Of a stretch of DNA of 64,000 bases, positions 8,632 through 17,403 are shown piece after piece. Below the pieces are notes generated by a model. That model did not search any database. It was not told the origin of the DNA and saw nothing but the letters and a program-made list of their open reading frames with translations. The DNA comes from Allobosea robiniae (GTDB lineage Bacteria > Pseudomonadota > Alphaproteobacteria > Rhizobiales > Beijerinckiaceae), in assembly GCF_900102525.1 (NCBI RefSeq), contig NZ_FNBZ01000001.1, forward strand, positions 1,116,001-1,180,000, in the 5' to 3' direction. The position numbers and the translations under genes are program-made. Each line of letters begins with the position of its first letter. Position 1 is the first letter of the stretch.

Positions 8632-10962
8632 ATGGCAGGCGCGCTCAAGCGACTGATGACAGCTGGCGAGCGCGAGCAGGGCGAGACCATCGACCTGACC
8701 GGCTATACGCTGCTGGTCAGCTCGCTGTTCTCGTCGCCGGCGTCGATCGTCCCCGGCGGCATCGCCGGCATCCTGACGCCGTTCCTGTGCTGGGTGTCCA
8801 CCGACATGGACATCTTCATGGTCCTCACCGTGCTGGTGACGCTGATCGTCATCCTACGCATCATGACGGTGATCGCCTATCGCCGGCGCAACCATGCGCA
8901 GGACAGCTATGTCGAGACCCGCCGCTGGGACCGCGACTATTTCCTGGGCGCCACGGCGTTCAGCGCCGTCCTCGGCTACAGCTGCTATGTCGCGCTGGTC
9001 CAGACCGACGATGCCGCCGCGCATATCACCTCGGTCGCCTCGACCATCGCGCTCGCCTCCGGCTATGTCGCGCGAAACGCCGGCCGGCCGAAATTCGTCG
9101 CGGTGCAGCTCCTGACCTTCTGCATCCCGATGGCGATCGGGCTGATCGGCGCCCATAATCCCTATTACCGCTATATCGGCTATTTCGCCTTCCTCTACGT
9201 GGCGGCCAATATCGCGATCACCAACTCGCTGCATCGCAACCTGCTCGCGCTCAGCGACGCCAACAAGCAGTCGAAGGCGCTCGCCTCCGCCCTGCACTCG
9301 CAGAACCTGACGCTCGACGCCGCGCTCAACACGATGATCGACGGGCTCGCGATGTTCGACCGCAGCCTCAAGCTCGCGGTCAGCAATGCCCCCCACAGCA
9401 CGCTCTACGGCCTGCCGGAGACGCTCGCCCTGCCCGGCACACCCTTGACGGCGATCGCGCGCTTCCTGGTCGAACGGCAGGTGATCAGCCAGGACCAGCT
9501 GCGGGACATCCGCGCGGCACTGACGGAGCTGCAGGCGACCCAGCAGGCGACCAGCCGCGAGCTGGTGACGCGGGGCGGCCTCGTACTGGTCGTGACGCTG
9601 GCGCCTGCTGCCGAGGGCGGCATCCTGATGCTCACCGAGGATGCCACCCAGCGCAAGGCGACCGAGGCGCGCATCGAGCAGATGGCGCGCTTCGACGAGC
9701 TCACCGGGCTGGCGAACCGGTTCGAGTACAGCACGCAGATCGCGGAAGCCTTCGCCAAGCTCGAGCGCACCGGCGATGCCTTCGCGCTGCTCTATCTCGA
9801 CCTGGACGGCTTCAAGCAGGTCAATGACAGCCTCGGCCACGATACCGGCGACCATGTGCTGATGGAGACCGCGAGCCGTCTGCGCAGCGCGATCCGCAGC
9901 AACGACCAGCTCGCCCGCTTCGGCGGCGACGAGTTCCTGCTGATCCTCCCCTCCGCAGACCATGTCGTCGTCACCGCCATCGCCCAGCGCATGATCGACG
10001 TGATGGCGCGGGCCTTCGACGTCGACGGCAAGACCGTCTACGTGACGGCGAGCATCGGCATCGCGATGGCGCCACACGACGGCGCCAATCCGGCCGACCT
10101 GCTGCGCCATGCCGATACCGCGCTCTACAAGGCGAAATCGGCTGGCCGGAACACCGTGATGTTCTTCAACCCGGCCATGGCCGAGGAGATGATGGAGCGG
10201 CACGAGATCGAGATCGATCTGCGCAAGGCCTGCACCGACGGCACGCTCGAACTCTATTACCAGCCGATCATCGACCTGAAGACCCAGAAGGTCGTATCGC
10301 GCGAGGCGCTGATGCGCTGGCGCCACCCGACCCGCGGCATGGTGCCGCCCGGCGTGTTCATCCCGATCGCCGAGCAATCCGGCCTGATCGCCGGCATGGG
10401 CGACTGGGCGATCCGCCAGGCCTGCCGCGATGCCGCAAGCTGGGAGCCGGGCATCGGCGTCTCCGTCAACGTCTCGCCCTTGCAGTTCCGCGAGCCACGC
10501 CGGATCGTCGAGACGGTCAAGGACGCCCTCCTCGCCTCGCAGCTCGAATCGCGTCGCCTGATGCTGGAGGTGACGGAATCGCTGCTGATCGAGGACGAGA
10601 AGCTGGCGCTCTCGGTGCTCGACGAGTTGCGGGCCCTGGGCGTCACCTTCGCGCTGGATGATTTCGGAACCGGCTATTCCTCGCTCGCCTATCTCTCGAC
10701 CTACCCGTTCGCGCAGGTGAAGATCGACCAGAGCTTCACGCGCGAGGTCCACACCAACGAGGCCTCCAAGGCTGTCATCGAGGCGGTCTGCCAACTGGCG
10801 CGCCGCCTGCAGATGAACGTCGTCGTCGAGGGCATCGAGACCGAGCAGCAGCGTATTGCCGTCCAGCTCCTCGGCGCCCATCGCGCCCAGGGTTTCCTGT
10901 TCGGCCGCCCCGAGCCGCTCGCCGGTATCAAGGCCAGGAACGGCAGCCGCAGCGTGGCCTGA
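8632..10962 (+). CDS. Membrane-bound GGDEF-EAL cyclic-di-GMP protein with PAS-like segment
   Basis: A 776-residue protein for synthesis and/or breakdown of cyclic di-GMP. Residues about 25-205 hold several hydrophobic segments (for example IFMVLTVLVTLIVILRIMTV), forming a membrane sensor. Residues about 220-345 look like a PAS-type fold (DAALNTMIDGLAMFDRSLKL). GGDEF is intact at 431-435. The EAL domain has EAL at 558-560 and DDFGTGYSS from 676, so both activities could be functional. An AGGAG motif precedes the ATG by 3 bases. It follows the RpfF-like gene by about 160 bases. A role as receptor or output for a fatty-acid signal is inference from the gene pair. Confidence 0.9.
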   Translation: MAGALKRLMTAGEREQGETIDLTGYTLLVSSLFSSPASIVPGGIAGILTPFLCWVSTDMDIFMVLTVLVTLIVILRIMTVIAYRRRNHAQDSYVETRRWDRDYFLGATAFSAVLGYSCYVALVQTDDAAAHITSVASTIALASGYVARNAGRPKFVAVQLLTFCIPMAIGLIGAHNPYYRYIGYFAFLYVAANIAITNSLHRNLLALSDANKQSKALASALHSQNLTLDAALNTMIDGLAMFDRSLKLAVSNAPHSTLYGLPETLALPGTPLTAIARFLVERQVISQDQLRDIRAALTELQATQQATSRELVTRGGLVLVVTLAPAAEGGILMLTEDATQRKATEARIEQMARFDELTGLANRFEYSTQIAEAFAKLERTGDAFALLYLDLDGFKQVNDSLGHDTGDHVLMETASRLRSAIRSNDQLARFGGDEFLLILPSADHVVVTAIAQRMIDVMARAFDVDGKTVYVTASIGIAMAPHDGANPADLLRHADTALYKAKSAGRNTVMFFNPAMAEEMMERHEIEIDLRKACTDGTLELYYQPIIDLKTQKVVSREALMRWRHPTRGMVPPGVFIPIAEQSGLIAGMGDWAIRQACRDAASWEPGIGVSVNVSPLQFREPRRIVETVKDALLASQLESRRLMLEVTESLLIEDEKLALSVLDELRALGVTFALDDFGTGYSSLAYLSTYPFAQVKIDQSFTREVHTNEASKAVIEAVCQLARRLQMNVVVEGIETEQQRIAVQLLGAHRAQGFLFGRPEPLAGIKARNGSRSVA

Positions 10963-11067
10963 ACGGGCAAGCAGCGTTCTTTTTCCGAAGCGCCTGCGCA
11001 GCGGCCTTGATTCCGCCGGCCCGGCAACGCATCAGCGATTGGACAAGCGAGCAAAACGGGACACCCG

Positions 11068-12513
11068 GTGAGCGACGGCACGGCCAAGGCGGCGAAACCA
11101 GCCGCGTTGACACCCGATATCTGCGTCATCGGCGCGGGCGCGAACGGCATTGCGCTCGCGATCGCCGCCGCGACTTTCGGCGCCCCGGTCGTCCTGGTCG
11201 AGCGCAACGCCATCGGCGGAGACCGGGGACCGCTCGCAACTCAAGCCCTTATCGCGATCTCCGCCCGGGCACAGGCGCTGCGCGATGCGGCGCGCCTCGG
11301 CCTCGCGGCGGCCGAGCCGCAGCCGAACCCGGCCCAGATCCACGACCATATCCAGCGTGCCCTGTCCGCCGACCGCGCCAATCATTCAGCCGAGCGCCTG
11401 GCTGCGCTGGGCATCACCGTCATCCGGGGCGAGGCCCATTTCACCAGCCGCAGCACGGTCACCGTCGATGGCCGCCCGATCAAGGCGCGCCGCTTCGTGA
11501 TCGCCACCGGCGCGCATGTTGTGTCGCCGGCGATGCCGAGGCTCGATTCCGTCCCTGTTCTCTATGAGTCCGATCTCGCCGGCCTGACCCGATTGCCCGA
11601 ACGGCCGATCGTGATCGGCGACGCGGGCGTCGCCCTGGCCCAGGCCCTGCGCCGCCTCGGCTGCCTCGCAAACCTCGTCGCTCCGGACGGGCTGCTCGCA
11701 GATCGCGATGAAGAAGCTGCAATGATCCTGCGGCGCCGGCTGCTGCGCGAGGGGCTGGATCTCCATGAAGGCTGTGAGCCGCTGCGGGTGGAACGCAGCC
11801 GCTCGGGGCTTCGCCTCGTCCTCGCGACGCCCTCGGGCGAAACCACGATCGAAGGCTCGCATCTTCTCGTCTGCGGCCAGCGCCGCCCCGCGATCGGCAG
11901 CCTCGACCTCGATCTCGCCGGGATTCGTCACGATGCATCCGGTATCAGCGTCGACCGGAGCCTGCGGACGAGCAATCGCCGCGTCCATGCCATGGGGGCC
12001 TGTGCAGGTGGCGCAGCGGCCGCCTCGCCCGACCGGGCCGGCGACGACCATGTCGGACTCGTGCTGCGCAGCATCCTGTTTCGCCAGCCGGTGAAGATCG
12101 ATCCGGCGAGCGAGCCGCGCGTCGTCTGGAGCCGGCCCCAGATCGCCGCGATCGGTCTGACGGAGGCTGAAGCCCTTGCCAGGGCCGGAGCGATCCGGGT
12201 ACTGCGCTGGCCGTTCTCCGAGAATGCGGCCGCACAGGCTGCCGGTGAGACGGACGGTTTCGTCAAGGCGGTCGTCGACCGCAAGGGCCGCATCCTCGGC
12301 GCCACCATCGTCGGGGACGATGCGGGGGAATTGATCGCCCCTTGGTGCATCGCAATGCGGGCCGGGCTCGGCGTCAGCGAGCTCGCCGGCATGCCTCTGC
12401 CCGCCTTCGCCCGCGCGGACGCCTCTCGGCGCGCCGCGCTGTCGTTCCATGCGACACTGACCACGCGGCCGGCCTTGCGCCGCCTGATCGGCTTTCTCAG
12501 GCGTTTCGGCTAA
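11068..12513 (+). CDS. Disulfide-reductase-fold flavoprotein lacking the redox cysteines
   Basis: A 481-residue protein of the pyridine-nucleotide-disulfide oxidoreductase fold (mercuric reductase/lipoamide dehydrogenase type). The N-terminal FAD site ICVIGAGANGIALAIAA is clear. Where the family has the CxxxxC redox pair this protein reads IGGDRGPLATQALIA, with no cysteine. The NAD site is also altered (VIGDAGVALAQALRRLG) and the second FAD motif reads MGACAGG. The C-terminal dimerisation domain is recognisable (RVVWSRPQIAAIGLTEAEA). It probably binds FAD but cannot do normal dithiol chemistry. It begins with GTG and ends 11 bases before the histidine kinase, so the two may be co-transcribed. 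Confidence 0.75.
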   Translation: MSDGTAKAAKPAALTPDICVIGAGANGIALAIAAATFGAPVVLVERNAIGGDRGPLATQALIAISARAQALRDAARLGLAAAEPQPNPAQIHDHIQRALSADRANHSAERLAALGITVIRGEAHFTSRSTVTVDGRPIKARRFVIATGAHVVSPAMPRLDSVPVLYESDLAGLTRLPERPIVIGDAGVALAQALRRLGCLANLVAPDGLLADRDEEAAMILRRRLLREGLDLHEGCEPLRVERSRSGLRLVLATPSGETTIEGSHLLVCGQRRPAIGSLDLDLAGIRHDASGISVDRSLRTSNRRVHAMGACAGGAAAASPDRAGDDHVGLVLRSILFRQPVKIDPASEPRVVWSRPQIAAIGLTEAEALARAGAIRVLRWPFSENAAAQAAGETDGFVKAVVDRKGRILGATIVGDDAGELIAPWCIAMRAGLGVSELAGMPLPAFARADASRRAALSFHATLTTRPALRRLIGFLRRFG

Positions 12514-12524
12514 GATCGCTGACG

Positions 12525-13973
12525 ATGCATGCGCCCAAGCCAACCCTGTCGGTCAGCCAGCCGCGCGGCCTCACGCGCCTCGGCCTTTCGGCCAAGCTGC
12601 TGCTCGTCACCGTGCTCTTCGTCATGCTGGCGGAGGTGCTGATCTATCTGCCCTCCATCGCGAATTTCCGCCGCAACTGGCTGCATGACCGGATCGCCGC
12701 CGCCCAGGTCGCGGCGCTGGTGCTGGAAGGCGCCCCGGAGGACGGCCTGCCCGAGGGCAGCGAGAACCGCCTGCTGATGGGCGTCGGAGCCCGCGCGATC
12801 GCGGCCCGCGTCGGCGGCGCACGCCGGCTGCTCAGCCTCGACTCGATGCCCCCGCCGGAGGTCTCGCGCTCGATCGACCTGCGCAGCCTCGACTGGATGA
12901 ATGCGATCAAGGAGGCGCTCGCCGTCCTCGTCGCACCCGCGACCATGCCGATCCGCGTGGTCGGCGAAGCCGTCGGCGGCGCCGATTTCGTCGAGATCGT
13001 CATCGACGAGGCGCCGCTGCGCCGGGCGATGCTGAAATTCTCGTGGAGCCTGCTGCTGATCTCGCTGCTGATCACCGGCCTGACGGCGCTGGCCGTCTAT
13101 ATCGCGCTCAATGCGCTGATCATCGGACCGATCCGGCATCTGGCGGCCAATGTCATGGAGTTCGAGGCCGATCCCGAGAACCCGCGGCGGATCATCGAGC
13201 CCTCCCTGCGCGCCGACGAGATCGGCGAGGCGGAACGCGCGCTCGCCCGCATGGAAGCGACGCTCGCCGACGAGTTGCGCACCAAGAAGCACCTCGCCGA
13301 GCTCGGCCTTGCCGTCTCGAAGATCAATCACGACCTGCGCAACATGCTGGCGGCGGCGCAGTTGATGTCCGACCAGCTGATCGAGACCCGCGACGCCAAG
13401 ATCCGCCGCTTCGCACCGCGCCTGATCGCGACGCTGGGGCGCGCCATCGACTTCTGCCAGGCCACCCTCGCCTATGGCCGCGCGGCCGAGGCCACGCCTG
13501 CGATCCGCGATGTCCCGTTGCGGCAGCTCGTCGCCGAGCAGGCGGAAATGCTCGGCCTCGGCGACGGCAAGCAGCCACGCTTCGAGAACCGGGTTCCGCC
13601 CGAACTGTCGGCGCCCTGCGATCCCGACCAGATGGCGCGCGTGTTGACGAACCTGATGCGCAACTCGGTCCAGGCGCTGACGCGGGCCGGGGCGGAGCCC
13701 GGCGACCTGCCGGTGCTGACGGTGACGGGCGGGCCGGAGAACGGCTCGGTGGCTTTGCGCATCATCGACAACGGCCCCGGCGTGCCGGAGCGGGCGCGAG
13801 CCAACCTGTTCCAGGCCTTCCGGGGCTCGGTGACACCCGGCGGGACCGGCCTCGGCCTTGCGGTCGCGGCCGAGCTGGTCCGGCTCCATGGCGGCACGAT
13901 CGCGCTCGAGCCATCCGATGCCGGCGCGGTCTTCGCGGTGATGCTGCCGGCCCGCCGCGCAAACGGGCACTGA
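12525..13973 (+). CDS. Orphan sensor histidine kinase
   Basis: A 482-residue membrane histidine kinase. Helix 1 (about residues 25-45) and helix 2 (about 172-200) flank a periplasmic sensor region. A HAMP linker follows the second helix. The phosphoacceptor is probably His269 in SKINHDLRNMLAAAQL, a variant of the usual H-box. The ATPase domain has NLMRNSVQAL, IDNGPGVPE and GGTGLGLAVA. The frame is open to 12342, but the ATG at 12525 follows the flavoprotein stop by 11 bases. No response regulator is adjacent; the partner is unknown. Confidence 0.9.
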   Translation: MHAPKPTLSVSQPRGLTRLGLSAKLLLVTVLFVMLAEVLIYLPSIANFRRNWLHDRIAAAQVAALVLEGAPEDGLPEGSENRLLMGVGARAIAARVGGARRLLSLDSMPPPEVSRSIDLRSLDWMNAIKEALAVLVAPATMPIRVVGEAVGGADFVEIVIDEAPLRRAMLKFSWSLLLISLLITGLTALAVYIALNALIIGPIRHLAANVMEFEADPENPRRIIEPSLRADEIGEAERALARMEATLADELRTKKHLAELGLAVSKINHDLRNMLAAAQLMSDQLIETRDAKIRRFAPRLIATLGRAIDFCQATLAYGRAAEATPAIRDVPLRQLVAEQAEMLGLGDGKQPRFENRVPPELSAPCDPDQMARVLTNLMRNSVQALTRAGAEPGDLPVLTVTGGPENGSVALRIIDNGPGVPERARANLFQAFRGSVTPGGTGLGLAVAAELVRLHGGTIALEPSDAGAVFAVMLPARRANGH

Positions 13974-13987
13974 CGGATCATCTGCGC

Positions 13988-14617
13988 CTACTGGCTCGCC
14001 CAGATCACCCGCGCCATGAAGGCGATCTCGGCGAGGTTCAGCACGCGGTCGGCATGCTCCGGGTTGAGCGAGGCGAGCTCGATCGTCTTGGCGGTCTGGC
14101 GCCTGAGCTGCTTGGCCAGCACCTCGCCCTCCACCGTCTTGACCACGACCCGATCGCCGCGCCGGACCGTCGCGGTCGGCGAGACGATGATGGTGTCGCC
14201 GTCGCGGTAGAGCGGCAGCATCGAATCACCGGAGATTTCCAGCGCATAGGCCTTCTCGTCGGCGACGCCGGGAAAGGCGACCTCCTCCCAGCCCGTGCCG
14301 ACCGGAAAACCGCCATCGTCGAAGAAGCCGCCCGAGCCCGCCTGGGCGAAACCGATCAGCGGGATCGTCCGGGCAGGCGCGGGATCGCGGCGTAGCACCA
14401 CGCTCATGAACTCGTCGAAGGAGGCGCCGGTCGCGGCCAGGATCTTGGAGATCGATTCGGTCGAGGGCCAGCGCTCGCGCCCGTCGGGGGCGACGCGCTT
14501 GGAGCGGTTGAAGGTGGTGGCGTCGAGCCCGGCCTTGCGCGCCAGCCCCGAGGCGGTGAAGCCGTAACGCTGGGCCAGCGTGTCGATCGCCCCCCAGATC
14601 TGGTCATGTGACAGCAT
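13988..14617 (-). CDS. S24-family (LexA/CI-like) transcriptional regulator
   Basis: A 209-residue repressor-type protein. An N-terminal helix-turn-helix region (GFTASGLARKAGLDATTFNR, about residues 19-38) is joined to a C-terminal peptidase S24 domain. Ser132 in ISGDSMLPLY and Lys169 in GEVLAKQL have the 37-residue spacing of the LexA Ser-Lys dyad. AQAGSGG near 91-97 offers an Ala-Gly cleavage site. The HTH is unlike LexA's winged helix, so this is a CI/HTH-S24 regulator, not LexA itself. The ATG at 14617 is chosen over an open frame to 14695, because the upstream part would overlap its own likely operator. Self-cleavage under stress is inference. Confidence 0.85.
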   Translation of the reverse strand: MLSHDQIWGAIDTLAQRYGFTASGLARKAGLDATTFNRSKRVAPDGRERWPSTESISKILAATGASFDEFMSVVLRRDPAPARTIPLIGFAQAGSGGFFDDGGFPVGTGWEEVAFPGVADEKAYALEISGDSMLPLYRDGDTIIVSPTATVRRGDRVVVKTVEGEVLAKQLRRQTAKTIELASLNPEHADRVLNLAEIAFMARVIWASQ

Positions 14618-14653
14618 CGCTGAGGGCCTCGCTGCGCTCTTGCCGTTCGGCGG

Positions 14654-14698
14654 GGATTGAAGATAGGAAATATCCCCTATCAGATAAGATTTCAATCC
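14654..14698. promoter_or_regulatory. Nested inverted repeats, probable operator of the S24 regulator
   Basis: GATAGG at 14662-14667 and CCTATC at 14676-14681 form an inverted repeat with an 8-base spacer. Around it GGATTGAA at 14654-14661 is perfectly inverted as TTCAATCC at 14691-14698. A third half-site (GATAAG) follows at 14683. The element lies 37-81 bases upstream of the regulator's ATG, in AT-richer DNA facing the DUF952-pyrD unit. Autoregulation is the likely use. Confidence 0.55.
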
Positions 14699-14784
14699 GA
14701 ATCTCGCCGCAATCCGACAGCGACTTGCGGAATCCTCCTGCCAGCGTTTAAGCCGGTGCCCGACATGCGCGCGCGAGACCTCCG

Positions 14785-15129
14785 GTGCCCCTGATCTACA
14801 AGATATGCCCTGCCGCGCTCTGGTCCGAGGCGGAAGCCAAGGGCCGCTTCGACGGCGCTCCGGTCGACCTCGCCGACGGCTACATCCATTTCTCCACGGG
14901 TGCCCAGGTCGCCGAGACCGCAGCGAAGCATTTTGCCGGGCAGGACGGCCTCCTGCTCATCGCCGTCGACGACGGGCGCCTCGGCCCGGCCCTGCGCTAC
15001 GAGCCCTCGCGCGGCGGGGCGCTCTTTCCGCATCTCTACGCCCCGCTCGATCCGAAGGCGGTTCACTGGGTCGCTCCCATGCCGCTGACACGCGACGGCA
15101 GCCACGCCATTCCGGAGACGCTCGCATGA
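14785..15129 (+). CDS. DUF952 family protein
   Basis: A 114-residue protein of the DUF952 family. It shows the family's opening [39 protein letters not shown] and the C-terminal [16 protein letters not shown]. Function is unknown; the family is often found beside pyrD in Alphaproteobacteria. It starts with GTG at 14785 and its stop overlaps the pyrD ATG (ATGA), which points to translational coupling. Confidence 0.85.
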   Translation: MPLIYKICPAALWSEAEAKGRFDGAPVDLADGYIHFSTGAQVAETAAKHFAGQDGLLLIAVDDGRLGPALRYEPSRGGALFPHLYAPLDPKAVHWVAPMPLTRDGSHAIPETLA

Positions 15130-16214
15130 TCGGCGGCCTGTTCAACCTCGCCCGGCCGCTGATCCACCGCATGGATGCGGAGACGGCCCATCGCCTGACC
15201 GTCGCGGCACTGGCCGCGGCGCCTGCCCTGAGGCCAGGTGCCGACGACCCCGTGCTCGCGACCGAGGCCTTCGGGCTCTCCTTCCCCAATCCGGTCGGCC
15301 TCGCCGCCGGCTTCGACAAGCATGCGGAAGCGGTCGATGGTGCACTGGGCCTCGGCTTCGGCTTCGTCGAGATCGGCGGCGTGACGCCGCTGCCGCAGCC
15401 CGGCAATCCGCGCCCGCGCGTCTTCCGGCTGCTCGAGGACGAGGCCGTGATCAACCGCTACGGCCTCAACAGCGAGGGCATGGAGGTCGTCGCGAAGCGG
15501 CTCGAAGCCCGGCGGGGACGCGGCGGGCTCGTCGGCGTCAATCTCGGGGCCAACAAGGATTCTGCCGACCGAGCCGCCGACTATGCCACGCTGGCGCGCC
15601 GGCTAGCACCACATGCCGATTTCCTGACCATCAACGTCTCCTCGCCGAACACGCCGGGCCTGCGCGACCTGCAGGCGGAAAGCGCACTCGACGACCTCGT
15701 GGCGCGCACGCTCGCCGCGCGGGACGAGGCGACAACCGGCGGCAGGCGCACGCCGGTCCTCGTCAAGGTCGCGCCGGACCTGACCCTGCCAGAGCTCGAC
15801 GGCATGATCGCGGTCGCACGCAAGCGCAGCATCGATGGTCTGATCGTCTCGAACACCACGGTCACGCGCCCGCTGACCCTGCGCAGCACCAGCAAGGCCG
15901 AGACGGGCGGGCTCTCCGGCAAGCCGCTCTTCACCGCCTCGACCCGCATCCTGGCCGAAGCCTTCCTGCGCGTCGAAGGGCAGTTCCCGCTGATCGGCGT
16001 CGGCGGCGTCGATTCGGCCGAGACCGCCTTCGCCAAGATCCGGGCTGGGGCTACGCTGGTGCAGTTCTATTCGGCGATGGTGTTCAAGGGACCGGGCCTC
16101 GCCAAAGAGATCAAGGCAGGGCTCGCCGCCCAGGCGCGCCGCGCCGGGTTGACGCGGCTGACCGCTTTGATCGGGCGCGACGCCGCGGCGATCGCCCGGG
16201 GCGAAGGGCTGTAA
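15126..16214 (+). CDS. pyrD: Dihydroorotate dehydrogenase (quinone), class 2
   Basis: A 362-residue membrane-associated flavoenzyme that oxidises dihydroorotate to orotate in pyrimidine synthesis, passing electrons to quinone. The N-terminal amphipathic part ([18 protein letters not shown]) is the class 2 membrane-docking segment. [15 protein letters not shown] and GVNLGANKD bind FMN, and [14 protein letters not shown] holds the catalytic serine region. [12 protein letters not shown] near the C-terminus is the phosphate-binding loop. Start chosen at the ATG overlapping the DUF952 stop. Confidence 0.96.
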   Translation: MIGGLFNLARPLIHRMDAETAHRLTVAALAAAPALRPGADDPVLATEAFGLSFPNPVGLAAGFDKHAEAVDGALGLGFGFVEIGGVTPLPQPGNPRPRVFRLLEDEAVINRYGLNSEGMEVVAKRLEARRGRGGLVGVNLGANKDSADRAADYATLARRLAPHADFLTINVSSPNTPGLRDLQAESALDDLVARTLAARDEATTGGRRTPVLVKVAPDLTLPELDGMIAVARKRSIDGLIVSNTTVTRPLTLRSTSKAETGGLSGKPLFTASTRILAEAFLRVEGQFPLIGVGGVDSAETAFAKIRAGATLVQFYSAMVFKGPGLAKEIKAGLAAQARRAGLTRLTALIGRDAAAIARGEGL

Positions 16215-16217
16215 GCC

Positions 16218-16487
16218 TTACTTCCGCGCCGCGAAGAGCCGCATCAGCAGCCAGAGCGGCACGACGATCAGGGCGCCGGCGATCAGCCACTGCGCGACCT
16301 CGCGCACCGCGCCGAAGCCGAGCCCGGTGATCGAGCGGAGGAAGCGTGCGGCCGCTTCGTAGAGATTCTGCGGGGACAGGCCGAGGAAGGCCATCGCCGC
16401 GCCGACCAGCAGCGAAATGAAGATCAGGCGGACGAGGACACTGAGGGGCGAGCCGCCGAGAAACCGTTCCATGGAAGCCATCGTCAT
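16218..16487 (-). CDS. DUF6460-type small membrane protein
   Basis: An 89-residue protein with two hydrophobic helices (SVLVRLIFISLLVGAAMAFL at about residues 15-35 and WLIAGALIVVPLWLLMRL near the C-terminus) separated by NLYEAAARFLRSI. This matches a small alphaproteobacterial membrane family of unknown function that I recall as DUF6460. A TTG at 16502 is also open, but the ATG at 16487 is preferred. It converges on pyrD with 3 bases between the stop codons. Confidence 0.65.
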   Translation of the reverse strand: MTMASMERFLGGSPLSVLVRLIFISLLVGAAMAFLGLSPQNLYEAAARFLRSITGLGFGAVREVAQWLIAGALIVVPLWLLMRLFAARK

Positions 16488-16575
16488 CCCGTTGCGCCCC
16501 AAGCCGTTCCGGGGCGCTTCCGCGCTGTCTTAACCTGAAACCCGCCGCGCTTGAATGGCGCCTGAACGGATGGCT

Positions 16576-17256
16576 TCAAGCTGTCGCGCTGGCGCCCGCC
16601 GTCGCCCAGGCGGTGCCGGCGATCTTCGAGGCTGCGATCACGGCCTGCGTGCGGCTGTCGACATCGAGCTTGGTCAGGATCGCCGAGACATGGGCCTTCA
16701 CCGTCGCCTCGGAGACGCCGAGCTCATAGGCGATCTGCTTGTTGAGGAGCCCTTCCGACAGCATCATCAGCACGCGCACCTGCTGCGGCGTCAGTGTCGA
16801 CATGCGGCGGACCATGTCGGCGATCTCGGCATCGACCGGGGCGGAGAGATCGACGCCCGGCGGGGTCCAGACCCCGCCGTCGAGCACGGCGCGGATCGCC
16901 TCGCCCATTTGCGCGACGTCCGCGGTCTTGGGCAGGAAGCCGAGCGCGCCAAACTCGATGCAGCGGCGAATCACCGCCGGGTCGTCATTGGCGGAGACGA
17001 CGATGACCGGGATCTCCGGATGGTCCGCCCGCAGGAAGAGCAGGCCGGAAAAGCCCTGAACACCCGGCATGGTCAGATCGAGCAGGACGAGATCGGCATC
17101 ACCGCCGCTGGCCAGTGCCTCGGTCAGGGCCTCGAGCGAGCCGACTTCACTGACCTCGGCACCGCCGATGGCGCTCGACACGGCCTGGCGGAGCGCGCCG
17201 CGAAACAGCGGATGATCGTCCGCGATGACGATCCGCGTCGAAGGCTGCTTGCTCAT
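16576..17256 (-). CDS. NarL/FixJ-type response regulator
   Basis: A 226-residue regulator. The receiver domain has IVIADDHPLFRGAL (acidic pair), LVLLDLTMPGVQGF (phosphoacceptor Asp near residue 54) and FLPKTAD (conserved Lys). The C-terminal LuxR-type HTH reads LTPQQVRVLMMLSEGLLNKQ and continues through a typical GVSEATVKAHVSAILTKL. The ATG at 17256 follows AAGGAGTGGGGCG. No histidine kinase is adjacent, so it may serve the orphan kinase at 12.5 kb or one elsewhere. Confidence 0.92.
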   Translation of the reverse strand: MSKQPSTRIVIADDHPLFRGALRQAVSSAIGGAEVSEVGSLEALTEALASGGDADLVLLDLTMPGVQGFSGLLFLRADHPEIPVIVVSANDDPAVIRRCIEFGALGFLPKTADVAQMGEAIRAVLDGGVWTPPGVDLSAPVDAEIADMVRRMSTLTPQQVRVLMMLSEGLLNKQIAYELGVSEATVKAHVSAILTKLDVDSRTQAVIAASKIAGTAWATAGASATA

Positions 17257-17403
17257 CGCCCCACTCCTTAAAGCCTGCACCGTCCCCCGCCCGAAACCGC
17301 GTTATCCGCTTCGGGCCGATGCATTCGTCCGACCCGGGCATTTTGCCCCAGGCCGGCCGCGCATCACAAGCACCGCAAGCGCAAGGCTGCAACCCATTCC
17401 GGC

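Noticed and set aside
8854-10881. Open frame of about 675 codons on the minus strand opposite the GGDEF-EAL gene
   Set aside because: Its translation is Asp/Arg/Gln-rich with no motif, while the plus strand shows full GGDEF and EAL domains. It is a shadow caused by high GC codon usage.
13988-14617. Reading the S24 regulator as LexA itself
   Set aside because: It has the Ser-Lys peptidase dyad, but the DNA-binding end is not LexA's winged helix and no GTTC-N7-GTTC box lies in front of it.
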